Shown: positions 26,908 through 38,216, counted from the stretch's first letter. The stretch: DNA of 64,000 bases from Aggregatilinea lenta (GCF_003569045.1 NZ_BFCB01000002.1:1655506-1719505); one strand, 5' to 3'. A program made the numbers and translations. Notes: a model not told the origin generated them from the sequence alone.

Positions 26908-28560
26908 TTACATCATGCCGCCCATGCCACCCATACCGTCCATGCCACCACCGGGCATCGGCGGTTCGTTGTGCGGAATGTCGGTGATGAGGGCTTCGGT
27001 GGTCAGGATCATACCGGCGATGCTGGCCGCGTTTTCGAGCGCGCCGCGCGTCACCTTGGCCGGGTCGATGATACCGGCCTTGATCATGTCCACGAATTCG
27101 TTGGTCATCACGTCGTAGCCGATGTTCGTGTCCTTCTTCGCCACCTGGTTATCGTGGATCTGCTGCTGGATCACGCCACCGTCCAGGCCCGCGTTCGCCA
27201 CGATCCGGCGCATCGGCATTTGCAAGGCGCTGCGCACGATCTGTACGCCGGTCTGCTGGTCAGGATCGGCCAGCTTCACGTCGTCGAGCGCGCTGATCGC
27301 GTTCACCAGAGCGACGCCGCCGCCGGGCACGATGCCTTCTTCAACTGCCGCACGGGTCGCGCTCAGGGCGTCTTCCACGCGGTGCTTCTTTTCCTTCAGC
27401 TCGGTCTCGGTCGCCGCGCCGACGCCGATCACCGCCACACCGCCGCTCAGCTTCGCCAGACGTTCCTGGAGCTTTTCACGGTCGTAGTCGCTGGTCGAGT
27501 TCTCGATCTCCACGCGGATTTCTTCCACGCGGCCCTTGATAGCCGACTCCTCGCCTGCTCCGTCGATGATGGTGGTGTTGTTCTTGTCCACCACGACCTT
27601 GCCCGCGCGACCGAGGTCCGCAATGGTGGTCGAGTCGAGCTTGCGGCCCAGTTCTTCCGTAATCACCTGCCCACCGGTCAGCGCGGCGATGTCGTTGAGC
27701 ATGGCCTTACGACGGTCGCCGAAGCCGGGAGCCTTGATCGCCACGACGTTGAGCATGCCGCGCAGCTTGTTAAGCACCAGCGTCGCCAGCGCTTCGCCGT
27801 CGATGTCCTCGGCGATGATCACCAGTTCGCGCTTGCCGAGCTGCAGCAGCTTTTCGAGCACGGGAACCATGTCCTGCGCGGCGGAGATCTTCTTGTCGTG
27901 AATGAGGATGTACGCGTCGTTGATGACGGCTTCCATCGTGTCGGGAGTGGTGATGAAGTACGGCGAGATGTAGCCACGGTCGAACTGCATGCCCTCGACG
28001 AACTTGGTTTCGAACTCCAGACCTTTACTCTCCTCGACCGTGATGACGCCGTCCTTGCCGACCTTGTCCATCACGTCCGCGATCAGCTCACCGATTTCGC
28101 GGTCCTGGGCGCTGATGGCTGCCACGGACGCGATCTCTTCCTTGGTGCTGATCTCGGTCGCCATGGCGCGGATGGCCTGCGACACCTTGTCCGATGCAAC
28201 ATCCATACCACGCTTGAGCAGCATCGGGTTGGCCCCGGCGGCCAGGTTCTTCAGGCCCTCGGTGACCATGTAGTAGGCCAGGACGGTGGCGGTGGTGGTC
28301 CCGTCGCCCGCGATGTCGTTGGTCTTGGTGGCGGCTTCCTTCAGAAGCTGCGCGCCCATATTCTCGTACGGGTCTTCCAGCTCGATTTCCTTGGCGACCG
28401 ACACACCGTCGTGGGTGATGGTCGGGGCGCCGAACTTCTTGTCGATGGCGACGTTGCGGCCCTTCGGACCGAGCGTGGTCATGACGGCGTTCGCCAGGGT
28501 GTCCACGCCCTTCTTCAGGCTGCGACGCGCTTCTTGATCAAAAACGAGTTGCTTCGGCAT
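26908..28560 (-). CDS. groEL: Chaperonin GroEL (Hsp60)
   Basis: 550 aa. Classic markers are present: [32 protein letters not shown] (ATP site), [31 protein letters not shown] and the flexible Gly-Met tail ending GMGGMGGMM. It forms the double-ring ATP-dependent folding chamber in the cytosol. The ATG at 28560 follows AGGAG exactly as expected. No groES lies upstream or downstream in the window, so the co-chaperonin must be elsewhere. No CIRCE element (TTAGCACTC-N9-GAGTGCTAA) was seen upstream, so HrcA control is not indicated. Confidence 0.97.
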   Translation of the reverse strand: MPKQLVFDQEARRSLKKGVDTLANAVMTTLGPKGRNVAIDKKFGAPTITHDGVSVAKEIELEDPYENMGAQLLKEAATKTNDIAGDGTTTATVLAYYMVTEGLKNLAAGANPMLLKRGMDVASDKVSQAIRAMATEISTKEEIASVAAISAQDREIGELIADVMDKVGKDGVITVEESKGLEFETKFVEGMQFDRGYISPYFITTPDTMEAVINDAYILIHDKKISAAQDMVPVLEKLLQLGKRELVIIAEDIDGEALATLVLNKLRGMLNVVAIKAPGFGDRRKAMLNDIAALTGGQVITEELGRKLDSTTIADLGRAGKVVVDKNNTTIIDGAGEESAIKGRVEEIRVEIENSTSDYDREKLQERLAKLSGGVAVIGVGAATETELKEKKHRVEDALSATRAAVEEGIVPGGGVALVNAISALDDVKLADPDQQTGVQIVRSALQMPMRRIVANAGLDGGVIQQQIHDNQVAKKDTNIGYDVMTNEFVDMIKAGIIDPAKVTRGALENAASIAGMILTTEALITDIPHNEPPMPGGGMDGMGGMGGMM

Positions 28561-28913
28561 AGCTGTTGTACTCCTCTTAGGCTTGAATTTTTCAACTGCC
28601 GTTGAATGGCAATGATTCGCTTCGAAATGCCCGCTTGGTGTGGCCGGGCAAATGCTCCGTACAGTTAGATGCAAAACGGGCGAGATTGTACCGACCCTGC
28701 CCTATGATCAATACCCCACTAACGTTAGAAATACATATAAAGTGCGGTAAAGATATATCAGAACAGGTTCAAATGGGCCATTCCGGTAGCAATCGAGGCG
28801 ACAGAGTGCTACCGGCACGCCGGGCCGCACGGATCTATCGAGGAATGGCCCGGCCTGTACTATAATGAACAGCAGCGTTCTTAATGCTTCACGTTTAATA
28901 AGGATTAACTCCA
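28561..28913. other. Intergenic region between divergent groEL and M24 genes
   Basis: No gene or CIRCE element seen in this 353-bp stretch. A TATAAT at 28861-28866 is a candidate -10 box for the M24 gene, 47 bp before its ATG; no good -35 box accompanies it. On the minus strand TACAAT (around 28690) is a weak candidate for groEL. Confidence 0.4.
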
Positions 28914-29996
28914 ATGGATTACAAAACTGAAGTTCAGTCCAAGCTGGACCAACTGCGCAGCCTGATGACCGATCACGGGCTGGAAGCGTTGTGGCTGCGG
29001 CGCATTGATAATTTTGCATGGCTGACGGGCGGCATCGACACGGCGATCAACGTCGCGGATATCGCCGGGGGGCCGAGCATCCTCGTGACGCCGGAGGCCG
29101 CGACGGTGTGGACCAACCGCATCGAAGCGCCCCGGCTGGACGCGGATGGCCTCAGCGCGCGCGGCTTCGACCTGCACGTCTCGCCCTGGGAAGCGGAGGA
29201 ATCGCCGCACCTCGCCGGACGCACGGGCACGGACATCGCGCATGCTGGGACCAGCAACGTCAGCAGCGACTTGCAGCACCTGCGCCTGACCCTGGGCGAC
29301 AACGAGCAGGCGCGCTTCCGCGCGTTGGGTGCGGACTGCGCCAAGGCGATGGATGCCGCGATCAAGCGCGTACAGCCGGGCCAGACCGAGGCCGAGATCG
29401 GCGGCGGCGTGGCCGACGAGCTGCGGCGCTACGCGATTACGCCGGTCGTGGTGCTGATTGCCACCGACGAGCGCATCTTCAAGTTCCGCCACCCCCTGCC
29501 CACCACCAAGCCGCTGGACAAGTACGCCATGCTGGTGCTGTGCGGGCGGCGCGAGGGGCTGGTGTGCTCCGTGACGCGGCTGGTCCACTTCGGCCCGATC
29601 GACGACGACCTGCGCCACCGCATCGAAGCCTGCGCCGAGATCGACGCGCGCATCACCGCCGCGTCGCGCCCAGGGCAAACGCTGGACGACATGTTCAACA
29701 CCATCACCGAGGCGTACGCGGTAGTCGGCTTCGCGGACGAGTGGCAGCTTCACCACCAGGGTGGGCTGGCGGCCTACAACCCGCGCGAGATCATCGCCAC
29801 GCCGGGCAACGGGACCACGATCAAGCCCGGCATGATCTGCGCGTGGAACCCCAGCATCACCGGCTCGAAGGTCGAGGACACAATCCTGATCACGGACGGC
29901 GCGCCGGAAATCCTGACCGCGATCCCCGGCTGGCCCACCAAGTCGTTCGAGATCGACGGCGTGACGTACGCGCGCCCGGTGATCCTGGAGAAGTAG
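28914..29996 (+). CDS. M24-family (Xaa-Pro peptidase/creatinase-like) protein lacking metal Asp ligands
   Basis: 360 aa. It has an N-terminal creatinase-like domain and a C-terminal pita-bread domain with LHHQGGLAAYNPREIIATPG and WNPSITGSKVEDTILIT. In true M24 metalloproteases two Asp residues lie in a strand pair of the type VDLGARYNGYCADITRT. Here the segment reads LVLCGRREGLVCSVTRLVHFG, so both ligands are missing. Creatinase works without metal, so enzymatic activity is still possible. The substrate is unknown. TAAGGA lies upstream of the ATG. Confidence 0.82.
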   Translation: MDYKTEVQSKLDQLRSLMTDHGLEALWLRRIDNFAWLTGGIDTAINVADIAGGPSILVTPEAATVWTNRIEAPRLDADGLSARGFDLHVSPWEAEESPHLAGRTGTDIAHAGTSNVSSDLQHLRLTLGDNEQARFRALGADCAKAMDAAIKRVQPGQTEAEIGGGVADELRRYAITPVVVLIATDERIFKFRHPLPTTKPLDKYAMLVLCGRREGLVCSVTRLVHFGPIDDDLRHRIEACAEIDARITAASRPGQTLDDMFNTITEAYAVVGFADEWQLHHQGGLAAYNPREIIATPGNGTTIKPGMICAWNPSITGSKVEDTILITDGAPEILTAIPGWPTKSFEIDGVTYARPVILEK

Positions 29997-30319
29997 TGCA
30001 GTAGGGCAGAAAACACAACATCAGGGCGGGTTAGAAACCCGCCCCTACAAAACCCGTTGAGACGGCTTGTCTCCCCTCTCCAGTCTGAGCTGGAGAGGGG
30101 CCAGGGGTGAGGTCGCGTTTGCCTTTTGCCGTTCGCTTTTGCTTTTAAAACTAAAAACTGACGACTGAAAACTAACCACTGTCGTTTCCACCGGATGCTC
30201 AGCGTAGGCTGAGCGCCGCTTCACCGTCCTGAGAGGGTCAACATCCGCCCTCCAATCGCGTTTATGATGGGACTGCGCCATGTAGAGCGCATCCCATAAA
30301 CCGGAAGGAGTGAGCCTAG
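29997..30319. other. Intergenic region filled with repeats
   Basis: No gene seen. The first half is repeat island 30024-30181. The rest holds short GC-rich DNA and the ribosome site GGAAGGAG ahead of the 30320 gene. Confidence 0.55.
30024..30181. repeat. Composite intergenic repeat island (types C, D and an E-like block)
   Basis: 30024-30048 is type C in reverse (GGGCGGGTTAGAAACCC, then GCCCCTAC). 30071-30112 is type D in reverse (CTCCCCTCTCCAGTCTGAGC, then TGGAGAGGGG and GGGGTGAGG). About 30140-30181 is an A-rich tract of ACTAAAAACTGACGACTG type, resembling a degenerate E unit on the other strand. Confidence 0.75.
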
Positions 30320-32878
30320 ATGCATCCTCGAAACTGGCTAAACCACACGCTGATCGTCCTGTTGGCGCTCAGCCTATTTATCCCCTTGATGCCGTCCGCC
30401 GCCCGCGCCGCACAGACCAGCGCCGCGCCGGTCATCTTTTTGCGCGACGGCGACTTCTGGTCCTGGTCACCGCAGACGGCTGTCCTCACACAGTTGACGA
30501 CCTGGGGCTACAACGAGCGCCCGATCCTTTCGCCCGACGGCCAGCGCTTCGCGTACGTCTCGTGGGCGCAGATCACCGTGGACGCGATCGCGGCGGGCAA
30601 GCCCGTCTTCGACATCGCGCCGAGCAACATCTGGCTGTGGGACATCCCGACGGGTGGCGCGACGCGCATCGCAGACCAGCCGCAGGGCGCGTCCTACCAG
30701 CCCGACGACGGCAGTCCTGGCCGCTTCATCGTGCGCGGCACGCCGGTCTGGTCGCCGGACGGCACGCAACTCGCCTGGGCCGAATACCTCGTGCCGGAGA
30801 ACGAGTACCGGCTGGTGGCCTACAGCTTCAACACGGGCGAGACGCGCGTCATCGTGCCGGAGCTGCCCTTCCCCTACGCCGACGCCGGGTTCTTCCCGAT
30901 GGCCGAGCCGGAATGGAGCGAGGCGGGTCTCGCGCTGGTCAACGGCACGATCAACAACGTAGGGGAATACGTCGAGTCGCTGTACTACTACGACACGACC
31001 GGCAACCTGCTCAGCCAGACGCTGATCGGCAGTTCGTCCAGCGAACAGGTCTGGGCGTGGCACTGGATGCGCGCCGACGACCAGGACGCCATCGGCGTGT
31101 GGCATCCGTCCGGCAAGCAGGAGCTGGTCGAGCCGCGCACGACCACGATCCAGGACATGCCCGCCACGCCGCAGCTCGTCGCCGCGCTGGCCGGGGCCGA
31201 TTCGCTGGCGCTCAGCGTGACGCCCACGACGCTGCCGGACGGCAATCTCGCGCCAGCGTGGACGCTGACCGCGCCGGACGGCTTCCAGGCGACGCTGGCC
31301 TTCGCCGGGCGGGCGCAGAACATCGCGCTCTCGCCGGATGGGCAGGAACTCGCCTACATCACCGACGCGCTGTACGTGTCGAGCGGCGGGCAGATGGTCG
31401 CCATCCCCGGCACGGACGGCATCGAGTCCGGCGCGGAGACGGCGGTCGTCTGGGGGCCGAGCACGTGGCGCGTCGGGCCGGAAACGGCTGAACAGCCCGG
31501 CGATGGCGGCGGGGTGGCCTGCACGCTGCAGCCCCGGCTGGCGGTGGGCGGCTACGGACAGGTGACGCCCGGCCTGCCGAACATCATCCGTACGCTGCCC
31601 CGGCGCGGATCGGGCAGCGGCGTGGTGGGACGCATCCCGGCTAACGGCGTGTTCCAGGTGATCAGCGGCCCAGTGTGTGATGCGGAAGGCCGCAACTGGT
31701 GGGAGGTCGATTACGAGGGCTTCCACGGCTGGACCGCCGAGGGCGAAGGCACGGCCTACTGGCTCGCACCGTACTCACCCGCCACGCCCGCGCAACCGAT
31801 CGTGTGCGGCCCCACGCCGCGCCTGCAGATCGGCACCTCGGCGTTCGTGCTGCCGGGCCAGCCGAACATCCTGCGCGACCAACCCCGGCGCGGCACGGTC
31901 AGCAACGTGGTCGGCGTGCTGCCCGGCGGCGCATTCTTCCGCGTGATCGCCGGACCGGAATGCGACCCGGAGGGCCGCTACTGGTGGCAGGTCCAGTACC
32001 AGGGCGTCACCGGCTGGACGCCTGAAGGCGAAGACAGCACCTACTGGGTGTCGCCGTTCGGCTGCCCGTCCAGCCCGGCCCCGCGACTGGTGCCCGGCGA
32101 CCAGGGCCGCGTCACGCCCGGCGATCCCAACACGCTGCGCAGCGCGCCAGGCGCGACTAACACTGCCGTGAGCGAGATTCCCGGCGGCGGCGTGTTCATT
32201 GTGCTGAGCGGTCCGCAGTGCGGGCCGGAAGGCTGGACGTGGTGGCGCGTCAACTATGCGGGCGTCACCGGTTGGACCGCCGAAGGGCAGAACAGCACCT
32301 ACTGGCTGGAGCCGTTCGCCAGCCTGCCGCCCGTCGATCCGGGCGAACCCGCCGCGTGCTCGCCCGCGCCGCGCCTGACGACTGGCATCACGGCCTACGT
32401 GCTGCCCGGCCAGCCCAACACGATCCGCGCACAGCCCTCGCTGAACGCTTCCAGCCTGGGCCAGATCCCCGGCGGTGCGTTCTTCCGGGTGATCGCGGGG
32501 CCGCAGTGCGGCACGGACGGCCACGCATGGTGGCAGATCCGCTACGGCGATATCACCGGCTGGACGGCGGAGGGCGAAGGCATCTCGTACTGGGTGTCGC
32601 CGTTCACCTGCCCCGCCGCGCCGCCTACACGCTTGATGCCCGGCATCCAGGCGCAGGTCACACCCGGCGACGCCAACGTGATCCGCAGTGGACCGGGCAC
32701 GGGGAACAGCAGCGTCGTCATCGGCTCGATTCCCGGCAGCGGCATCTTCGACGTGATCGGCGGGCCGCAGTGCGGCAACGACGGGCGCGTCTGGTGGCAG
32801 GTCCGCTATGGCACGACCCAGGGCTGGACCGCCGAGGGCGATGGCGATACGTACTGGGTGCAGCCGCTCAACTCATAA
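30320..32878 (+). CDS. Secreted beta-propeller protein with five SH3-like repeats
   Basis: 852 aa. A signal peptide ends near SAARAAQ. Residues about 35-385 form a TolB/WD-like propeller (DGDFWSWSPQTAVLTQL, LSPDGQRFAYVSW, WSPDGTQLAWAEY, LSPDGQELAYITD). Five SH3b-type repeats of about 85 residues follow, each starting after a Cys with PRL and ending with GWTAEGE...YW. Inside each are a PG.PN..R strand, a second Cys (GPxC) and WW.V.Y; the conserved Cys pair suggests one disulfide per repeat. Such repeats often bind cell-wall or surface glycans. The paralogue downstream has a single repeat. The start follows GGAAGGAG. Confidence 0.85.
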   Translation: MHPRNWLNHTLIVLLALSLFIPLMPSAARAAQTSAAPVIFLRDGDFWSWSPQTAVLTQLTTWGYNERPILSPDGQRFAYVSWAQITVDAIAAGKPVFDIAPSNIWLWDIPTGGATRIADQPQGASYQPDDGSPGRFIVRGTPVWSPDGTQLAWAEYLVPENEYRLVAYSFNTGETRVIVPELPFPYADAGFFPMAEPEWSEAGLALVNGTINNVGEYVESLYYYDTTGNLLSQTLIGSSSSEQVWAWHWMRADDQDAIGVWHPSGKQELVEPRTTTIQDMPATPQLVAALAGADSLALSVTPTTLPDGNLAPAWTLTAPDGFQATLAFAGRAQNIALSPDGQELAYITDALYVSSGGQMVAIPGTDGIESGAETAVVWGPSTWRVGPETAEQPGDGGGVACTLQPRLAVGGYGQVTPGLPNIIRTLPRRGSGSGVVGRIPANGVFQVISGPVCDAEGRNWWEVDYEGFHGWTAEGEGTAYWLAPYSPATPAQPIVCGPTPRLQIGTSAFVLPGQPNILRDQPRRGTVSNVVGVLPGGAFFRVIAGPECDPEGRYWWQVQYQGVTGWTPEGEDSTYWVSPFGCPSSPAPRLVPGDQGRVTPGDPNTLRSAPGATNTAVSEIPGGGVFIVLSGPQCGPEGWTWWRVNYAGVTGWTAEGQNSTYWLEPFASLPPVDPGEPAACSPAPRLTTGITAYVLPGQPNTIRAQPSLNASSLGQIPGGAFFRVIAGPQCGTDGHAWWQIRYGDITGWTAEGEGISYWVSPFTCPAAPPTRLMPGIQAQVTPGDANVIRSGPGTGNSSVVIGSIPGSGIFDVIGGPQCGNDGRVWWQVRYGTTQGWTAEGDGDTYWVQPLNS

Positions 32879-33024
32879 AGCGCGGACATCCGCCAAAAGA
32901 CGGAGCCGAGATCGGGCTTGCGGCGGGCGACCCGGCGGCCCGGATGTGGTTAGATGAGTATGGGGATTGCCTGACCTGATCACATCCGGCGCAGTCCGCC
33001 GGATCGAGTTCCAAGGAGTGGACC

Positions 33025-34485
33025 GTGTACCGTAAAACACTCATGCTCGCGCTCGCCGCGTGCCTGTTCGGGGCGCTGCCCGGCCTGTGGGCCGTGCGCG
33101 CCCAAATCGAAAACCCGGCAGCGAACCTCGTCCTGTTCGTACAGGGTGGCAACCTGTGGGTCTGGGATGTCGCCAGCGGCGAGTCGCAGCCGATCACGCT
33201 CAATACACACATCGAAGGTGTGGCCCTGTCGCCCGCGGGCGGCCTCGTCGCCATGCGTGACTGGTCCCCGATCAGTTATGACGCGTGGGAACGCTCCGGC
33301 GGGATCGGCGGCGGTCCGCTGCCCTCGGATATCGTGGTAGTCAACTACGTCACGCTCGAACCGGGCATGACCATCGCCGCGCAGCCGGATGACGCGTCGT
33401 TCTTTGTGGACGGCGTGCCGGACAGCGCGATCCTGCGCTCCGACCCGACGTGGTCGCCTGACGGCGCGTCCGTCGCCTGGACCGAGCTGCACTACCCCAG
33501 CCTCTCGCCGGAGAGCAATCGCCTGGTGATGTACACGTTCGCCACGGGCGAGACGCGCGTGGTGACCACCAACCTGCCGGACATGATGGGCGTGCCCCAA
33601 CCGCTTCAGGTGAAATGGGGCGAAGGCGGTCTCGCGCTGCGCGTCACGCTGTTCGACGAAGCGAGCATCACCTATCCCGAGCAGATCCTGGTCTACGACA
33701 CGGACGGAAATCTGCGCGCCCAGACGGTCGTGAGCGAGGACGAAGGGGCGCTCGCGGACTACCAGTGGATCACCTGGAACGATGCGCCGTATGTGGGCAT
33801 CCAGTTCGGGGATGGCCACTGGGAACTGCTCGATCCCGCGACCGGGAACCGCCAGCCCGCGCCCGCCGCGCCGCAGCTTTACGGCACGGTCTTCCCCGAC
33901 GACTCGCTCGGCCTGAGGGTCAGCCGGGATGCGCAGTCCGGCAGCTACTGGAACAGCTTCACCTGGACGGCCACCACGCCTGACGGCCAGCCGGGCAGCA
34001 GCCTGCCAATCACGAGCGCGCCGGGCAGCGTGGCCCTGGCGGCGGACGGCCAGCGTATCGCTTATACCAATGACCACGGCGGCCTGTCAGTGTGGCAAAA
34101 TGGGCAAGCGATCGACATGCCGGGCACGCTGGTGGTGGACGCCTACGCGCCGGTACTGTGGGGACCCAACGGCTGGCGCATCGCGGCAGCAGGCAATGGT
34201 GACGCGCCGCAGGACGCCTGCGCAACCACGCTGCCGCCCCGCCTCCAACCGGGCGTGCAGGCGCAGGTGATCCCTGGCACGTCCGCGAATAACTTGCGCG
34301 CCGACCCGGGCGCGGGCGCGGCATCGCTGGGCCAGATCGATCCGGGCGCCGCGTTCACCGTACTGGACGGCCCACTGTGCGCCGGGGGCATGTACTGGTA
34401 TCAGGTGGACTACAACGGGACAGTGGGCTGGACCGCCGAGGGTGATGCCGCCGCCTACTGGATCGAGCCGCTCCCGGCGTCGTAA
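33025..34485 (+). CDS. Secreted beta-propeller protein with one SH3-like repeat (paralogue)
   Basis: 486 aa starting at GTG, preceded by AAGGAGTGGACC. A signal peptide runs to about residue 26 (AVRAQ). The propeller matches the upstream neighbour block by block (NLVLFVQGGNLWVWDVASGE, WSPDGASVAWTELHYP, RLVMYTFATGETRVV). One C-terminal SH3b-type repeat follows (LPPRLQPGVQAQVIPG, then GWTAEGDAAAYWIEPL), with the same Cys pair. It is a tandem duplication with four repeats lost or gained. The gap to the upstream gene is 146 bp, so the two may be separately transcribed. Confidence 0.83.
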   Translation: MYRKTLMLALAACLFGALPGLWAVRAQIENPAANLVLFVQGGNLWVWDVASGESQPITLNTHIEGVALSPAGGLVAMRDWSPISYDAWERSGGIGGGPLPSDIVVVNYVTLEPGMTIAAQPDDASFFVDGVPDSAILRSDPTWSPDGASVAWTELHYPSLSPESNRLVMYTFATGETRVVTTNLPDMMGVPQPLQVKWGEGGLALRVTLFDEASITYPEQILVYDTDGNLRAQTVVSEDEGALADYQWITWNDAPYVGIQFGDGHWELLDPATGNRQPAPAAPQLYGTVFPDDSLGLRVSRDAQSGSYWNSFTWTATTPDGQPGSSLPITSAPGSVALAADGQRIAYTNDHGGLSVWQNGQAIDMPGTLVVDAYAPVLWGPNGWRIAAAGNGDAPQDACATTLPPRLQPGVQAQVIPGTSANNLRADPGAGAASLGQIDPGAAFTVLDGPLCAGGMYWYQVDYNGTVGWTAEGDAAAYWIEPLPAS

Positions 34486-34514
34486 CGCCGCACGCAGCTT
34501 CGCCGAACGACAAA

Positions 34515-34544
34515 CGCCCCGATCCGCAGATGTGGATCGGGGCG
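34515..34544. terminator. Terminator-like hairpin after the paralogue
   Basis: CGCCCCGATCC, 8-nt loop, GGATCGGGGCG: a perfect 11-bp stem without a T-run. Possibly Rho-assisted, or only an mRNA-stabilising hairpin. Confidence 0.6.
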
Positions 34545-34548
34545 CTGC

Positions 34549-34653
34549 GTTAAGAGCACCTCACCCCACTCGCTACCGCTCGTTTTCCTCTCCCCAATCC
34601 GATTGGAGAGGGGGAAGAACCGTGCTCCCTAGGGGCGAGGCTTGCTCCGCTCG
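34549..34653. repeat. Composite intergenic repeat island (types D and B)
   Basis: 34549-34614 is type D with an inserted segment (TAAGAGCACCTCACCCC, CTCGCTACCGCTCGTTTTCC, then CTCTCCCCAATCCGATTGGA). It shares TAAGAGCACCTCACCCC with the island at 13191. 34629-34653 is type B (CTAGGGGCGAGGCTTGC, then TCCGCTCG). Confidence 0.75.
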
Positions 34654-34667
34654 TTTGTTGTGCCGTC

Positions 34668-35768
34668 CTACTCCAGATCGATCACGACCACCATATTCGC
34701 ATCGTCGTCGCTGATATACCCTGTGAAGGCCAGCCGCGAGCCGTCGGCTGAAAACGTCAGGTTGTTCGTGACTTCGTTCGCGCGGAGGTCCAGATCCACC
34801 TCCGGCAGCGGGATCGCCTGCGGCACGACGTCGGGTGCGTCCAGCGACACGATCTGGACCGAGGTCAGGTCGGCGTCCACCCAGGCGACGCGGCTGCCAT
34901 CCGGCATGACGGCGACCGGGCTGCCGACCTTCTCAAGCGCCAGCAGTTCCGTTTCCGCCCCGCTTGCCACGTCCAGCGCGTAGAGTGCGCCCGCCTGGTT
35001 GTCGTAATAGATCAGGGTCCCGTCCGGCGTAACCGTAACGCGGCGAATGGGCAGCAGTGGGCGTTCGTCGTCACCATCGCGCAGCAGGGACACCTTACCT
35101 GTCGCCAGATCCCACACCCAGATTTTGCCGCCCAGCGAGACGGTAATCAGTGCATCCCCTACGGGCGACGCGGCGACCGTCATCGTGCTCATACCCGCTG
35201 CCTGCCGACTCATCGCTTCCATCGCCTGCGCATAGCTGCCGTACTGGCGGGCCAGCAGCCCCGACGGCGTGCCCGCTGCGAGATCCCACAGCAGGGTCAT
35301 ATTCGTCGGGCCGGTCAGCGCCGTGACCAGCGTCCCGTCCGGCAAAAAGCCCACGCGCGCGGCTCCCACCACTGCCGGGATGCGCCGGATTTCCTCCCCG
35401 CTCGCCGTGTCCCACACGAAGATCCAGCCGCTGCCATGATACGAAACCAGCGTCGCGCCGTCCGGCGAGAACGCAGCGTCCCACGCGTAGTCCGTGGGGC
35501 CGATGAGCCGCGTCACGTCGCCCGTATCCAGGTTGACCAACTGGATCGGCAGCAGGCTCAGGATCAGCTCGTTACCGTGATACGCGCTGTTCTCCCACAC
35601 GGCCAGCAGCGACCCATCGGGCGACAGCACGCTTTGGACCAGCTCGCCAGTGATGTCGATAGTGCGCACCGCCGGATCGCTTTGCGCCGCGGCAGTGGTG
35701 GGCAGTCCTACCCCGGCGAGCAGGATGAGCGCCAGCCCCACACTGAGATAAATCTTTAGATGTCGCAT
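34668..35768 (-). CDS. Secreted WD40-like beta-propeller protein
   Basis: 366 aa. The signal peptide is MRHLKIYLSVGLALILLAGV, with likely cleavage after TAAAQ. Repeating blade motifs of the form SPDG and IWVWDLATGK / IFVWDTASGEE are spread over the whole chain (about seven blades). It is extracytoplasmic and probably a protein-interaction platform. It is convergent with the SH3/propeller pair, suggesting a small cluster of surface propellers. No catalytic motif is seen. The ATG has AAGGAGATG further upstream. Confidence 0.8.
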   Translation of the reverse strand: MRHLKIYLSVGLALILLAGVGLPTTAAAQSDPAVRTIDITGELVQSVLSPDGSLLAVWENSAYHGNELILSLLPIQLVNLDTGDVTRLIGPTDYAWDAAFSPDGATLVSYHGSGWIFVWDTASGEEIRRIPAVVGAARVGFLPDGTLVTALTGPTNMTLLWDLAAGTPSGLLARQYGSYAQAMEAMSRQAAGMSTMTVAASPVGDALITVSLGGKIWVWDLATGKVSLLRDGDDERPLLPIRRVTVTPDGTLIYYDNQAGALYALDVASGAETELLALEKVGSPVAVMPDGSRVAWVDADLTSVQIVSLDAPDVVPQAIPLPEVDLDLRANEVTNNLTFSADGSRLAFTGYISDDDANMVVVIDLE

Positions 35769-35939
35769 TGGTCGAGCATCTCCTTAACCACCTCAGCAAA
35801 AAAGAAACGTCCTTCGATCCTAGCCGAAATCGCGCCGCGATCCTAGCGCATGAAACAGCGCAAATCCGTAGCGGAAACGCCGCCGTCTCTGTACACTAGG
35901 GGCGCATCCAATTTATACACATCCTGAAGTGAGCGACTG

Positions 35940-36986
35940 ATGTTAGATCCGAGCCAGCACCCTCACCGGCGCTACAATCCGCTCTCGGGCGAATGGATTT
36001 TGGTCTCGCCGCACCGCACCAGGCGGCCCTGGCAGGGGCAGGTCGAACAGACCCCGCTCGAGGCGCGTCCCGCCTACGACCCGACCTGCTACCTGTGCCC
36101 TGGCAACGAGCGCGCGGGCGGCAACCGCACGCCGGAGTACACCGGCACGTTCGTGTTCGACAACGACTTTCCCGCGCTGCTGCCCGACTCGCCCGGCGAG
36201 ATCGTGGAACCGGATTCGCCGTTCTTCCGCATGGAAGGCGACCGGGGGATCTGCCGCGTGATCTGCTTCAACCCGCGCCACGACCTGACGCTGGCACAGA
36301 TGGAGATCGCGGACATCCGGCGCGTGATCGATACGTGGGCCGAGCAGATCGTCGATCTCGGCTCGCGCGAGTTCATCAACTACGTGCAGATCTTCGAGAA
36401 CAAGGGCGCGCCGATGGGCGCATCCAATCCGCATCCACACGGGCAGATCTGGGCGACCATGCGCCTTCCGTACGAGATCCAGCGCGAAGACGCCAACCAG
36501 CGCGGCTACTTCGAGGCGCACGGGCGCACGCTGCTCAGCGACTACCTGGACGAAGAACGCGAGCGGGACGAGCGCATCCTCTACAGCAACGATCACTGGA
36601 CGGTCCTCGTGCCGTTCTGGGCATTCTGGCCCTACGAAACGATGCTGATCAGCCACCGGCCCGCGCCGGACCTGCTCTCGCTGGACGGCGTCGAGCGCGA
36701 CGCGCTGGCGGACGCGCTGCACGCGATCACCGTGCGCTACGACAACCTGTTCCAGGCGTCGTTTTCGTACGGCATGGGCTTCCACCAGCAGCCCACCGAC
36801 GGCGTGGAGCATCCGTACTGGCATCTACATGCGCACTTCTACCCGCCCCTGCTGCGCAGCGCGACCGTGCGCAAGTTCGTCGCCAGCTACGAGCTGCTCG
36901 GCACGCGCCAACGCGACATCAGCGCCGAGATGGCCGCGCATACGCTCAAAGAATTACCCGACGTTCACTATACAAGAGCCGAGTGA
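35940..36986 (+). CDS. galT: Galactose-1-phosphate uridylyltransferase GalT
   Basis: 348 aa. The zinc-binding Cys pair CYLCPGN and the catalytic segment [10 protein letters not shown], where the second His forms the uridylyl-enzyme, are both visible. [17 protein letters not shown] is the usual N-terminus and [17 protein letters not shown] the C-terminal ligand region. GalT swaps UMP between UDP-glucose and galactose-1-phosphate in the Leloir pathway. It is followed after one base by galK, so the two are translationally coupled. No galE or galM is in the window. Confidence 0.96.
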   Translation: MLDPSQHPHRRYNPLSGEWILVSPHRTRRPWQGQVEQTPLEARPAYDPTCYLCPGNERAGGNRTPEYTGTFVFDNDFPALLPDSPGEIVEPDSPFFRMEGDRGICRVICFNPRHDLTLAQMEIADIRRVIDTWAEQIVDLGSREFINYVQIFENKGAPMGASNPHPHGQIWATMRLPYEIQREDANQRGYFEAHGRTLLSDYLDEERERDERILYSNDHWTVLVPFWAFWPYETMLISHRPAPDLLSLDGVERDALADALHAITVRYDNLFQASFSYGMGFHQQPTDGVEHPYWHLHAHFYPPLLRSATVRKFVASYELLGTRQRDISAEMAAHTLKELPDVHYTRAE

Positions 36987-36987
36987 G

Positions 36988-38144
<1,157 letters not shown>

Positions 38145-38148
<4 letters not shown>

Positions 38149-38216
38149 GGACGGGTTATAACCCTCATGACGATCCGGTTGGTTTGCGTAGGGGCGTATA
38201 GCTATACGCCCCTACG
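38145..38216. repeat. Composite intergenic repeat island (types C and A)
   Basis: 38145-38164 is type C (GTAGGGACGGGTTATAACCC) and supplies the galK stop codon. 38187-38216 is the best type A copy: CGTAGGGGCGTATAG followed by its exact complement, a perfect 30-base palindrome. Confidence 0.88.

Noticed and set aside
28561-28913. CIRCE element upstream of groEL
   Set aside because: No TTAGCACTC-N9-GAGTGCTAA; the isolated GAGTGCTA string (28804-28811) has no partner.
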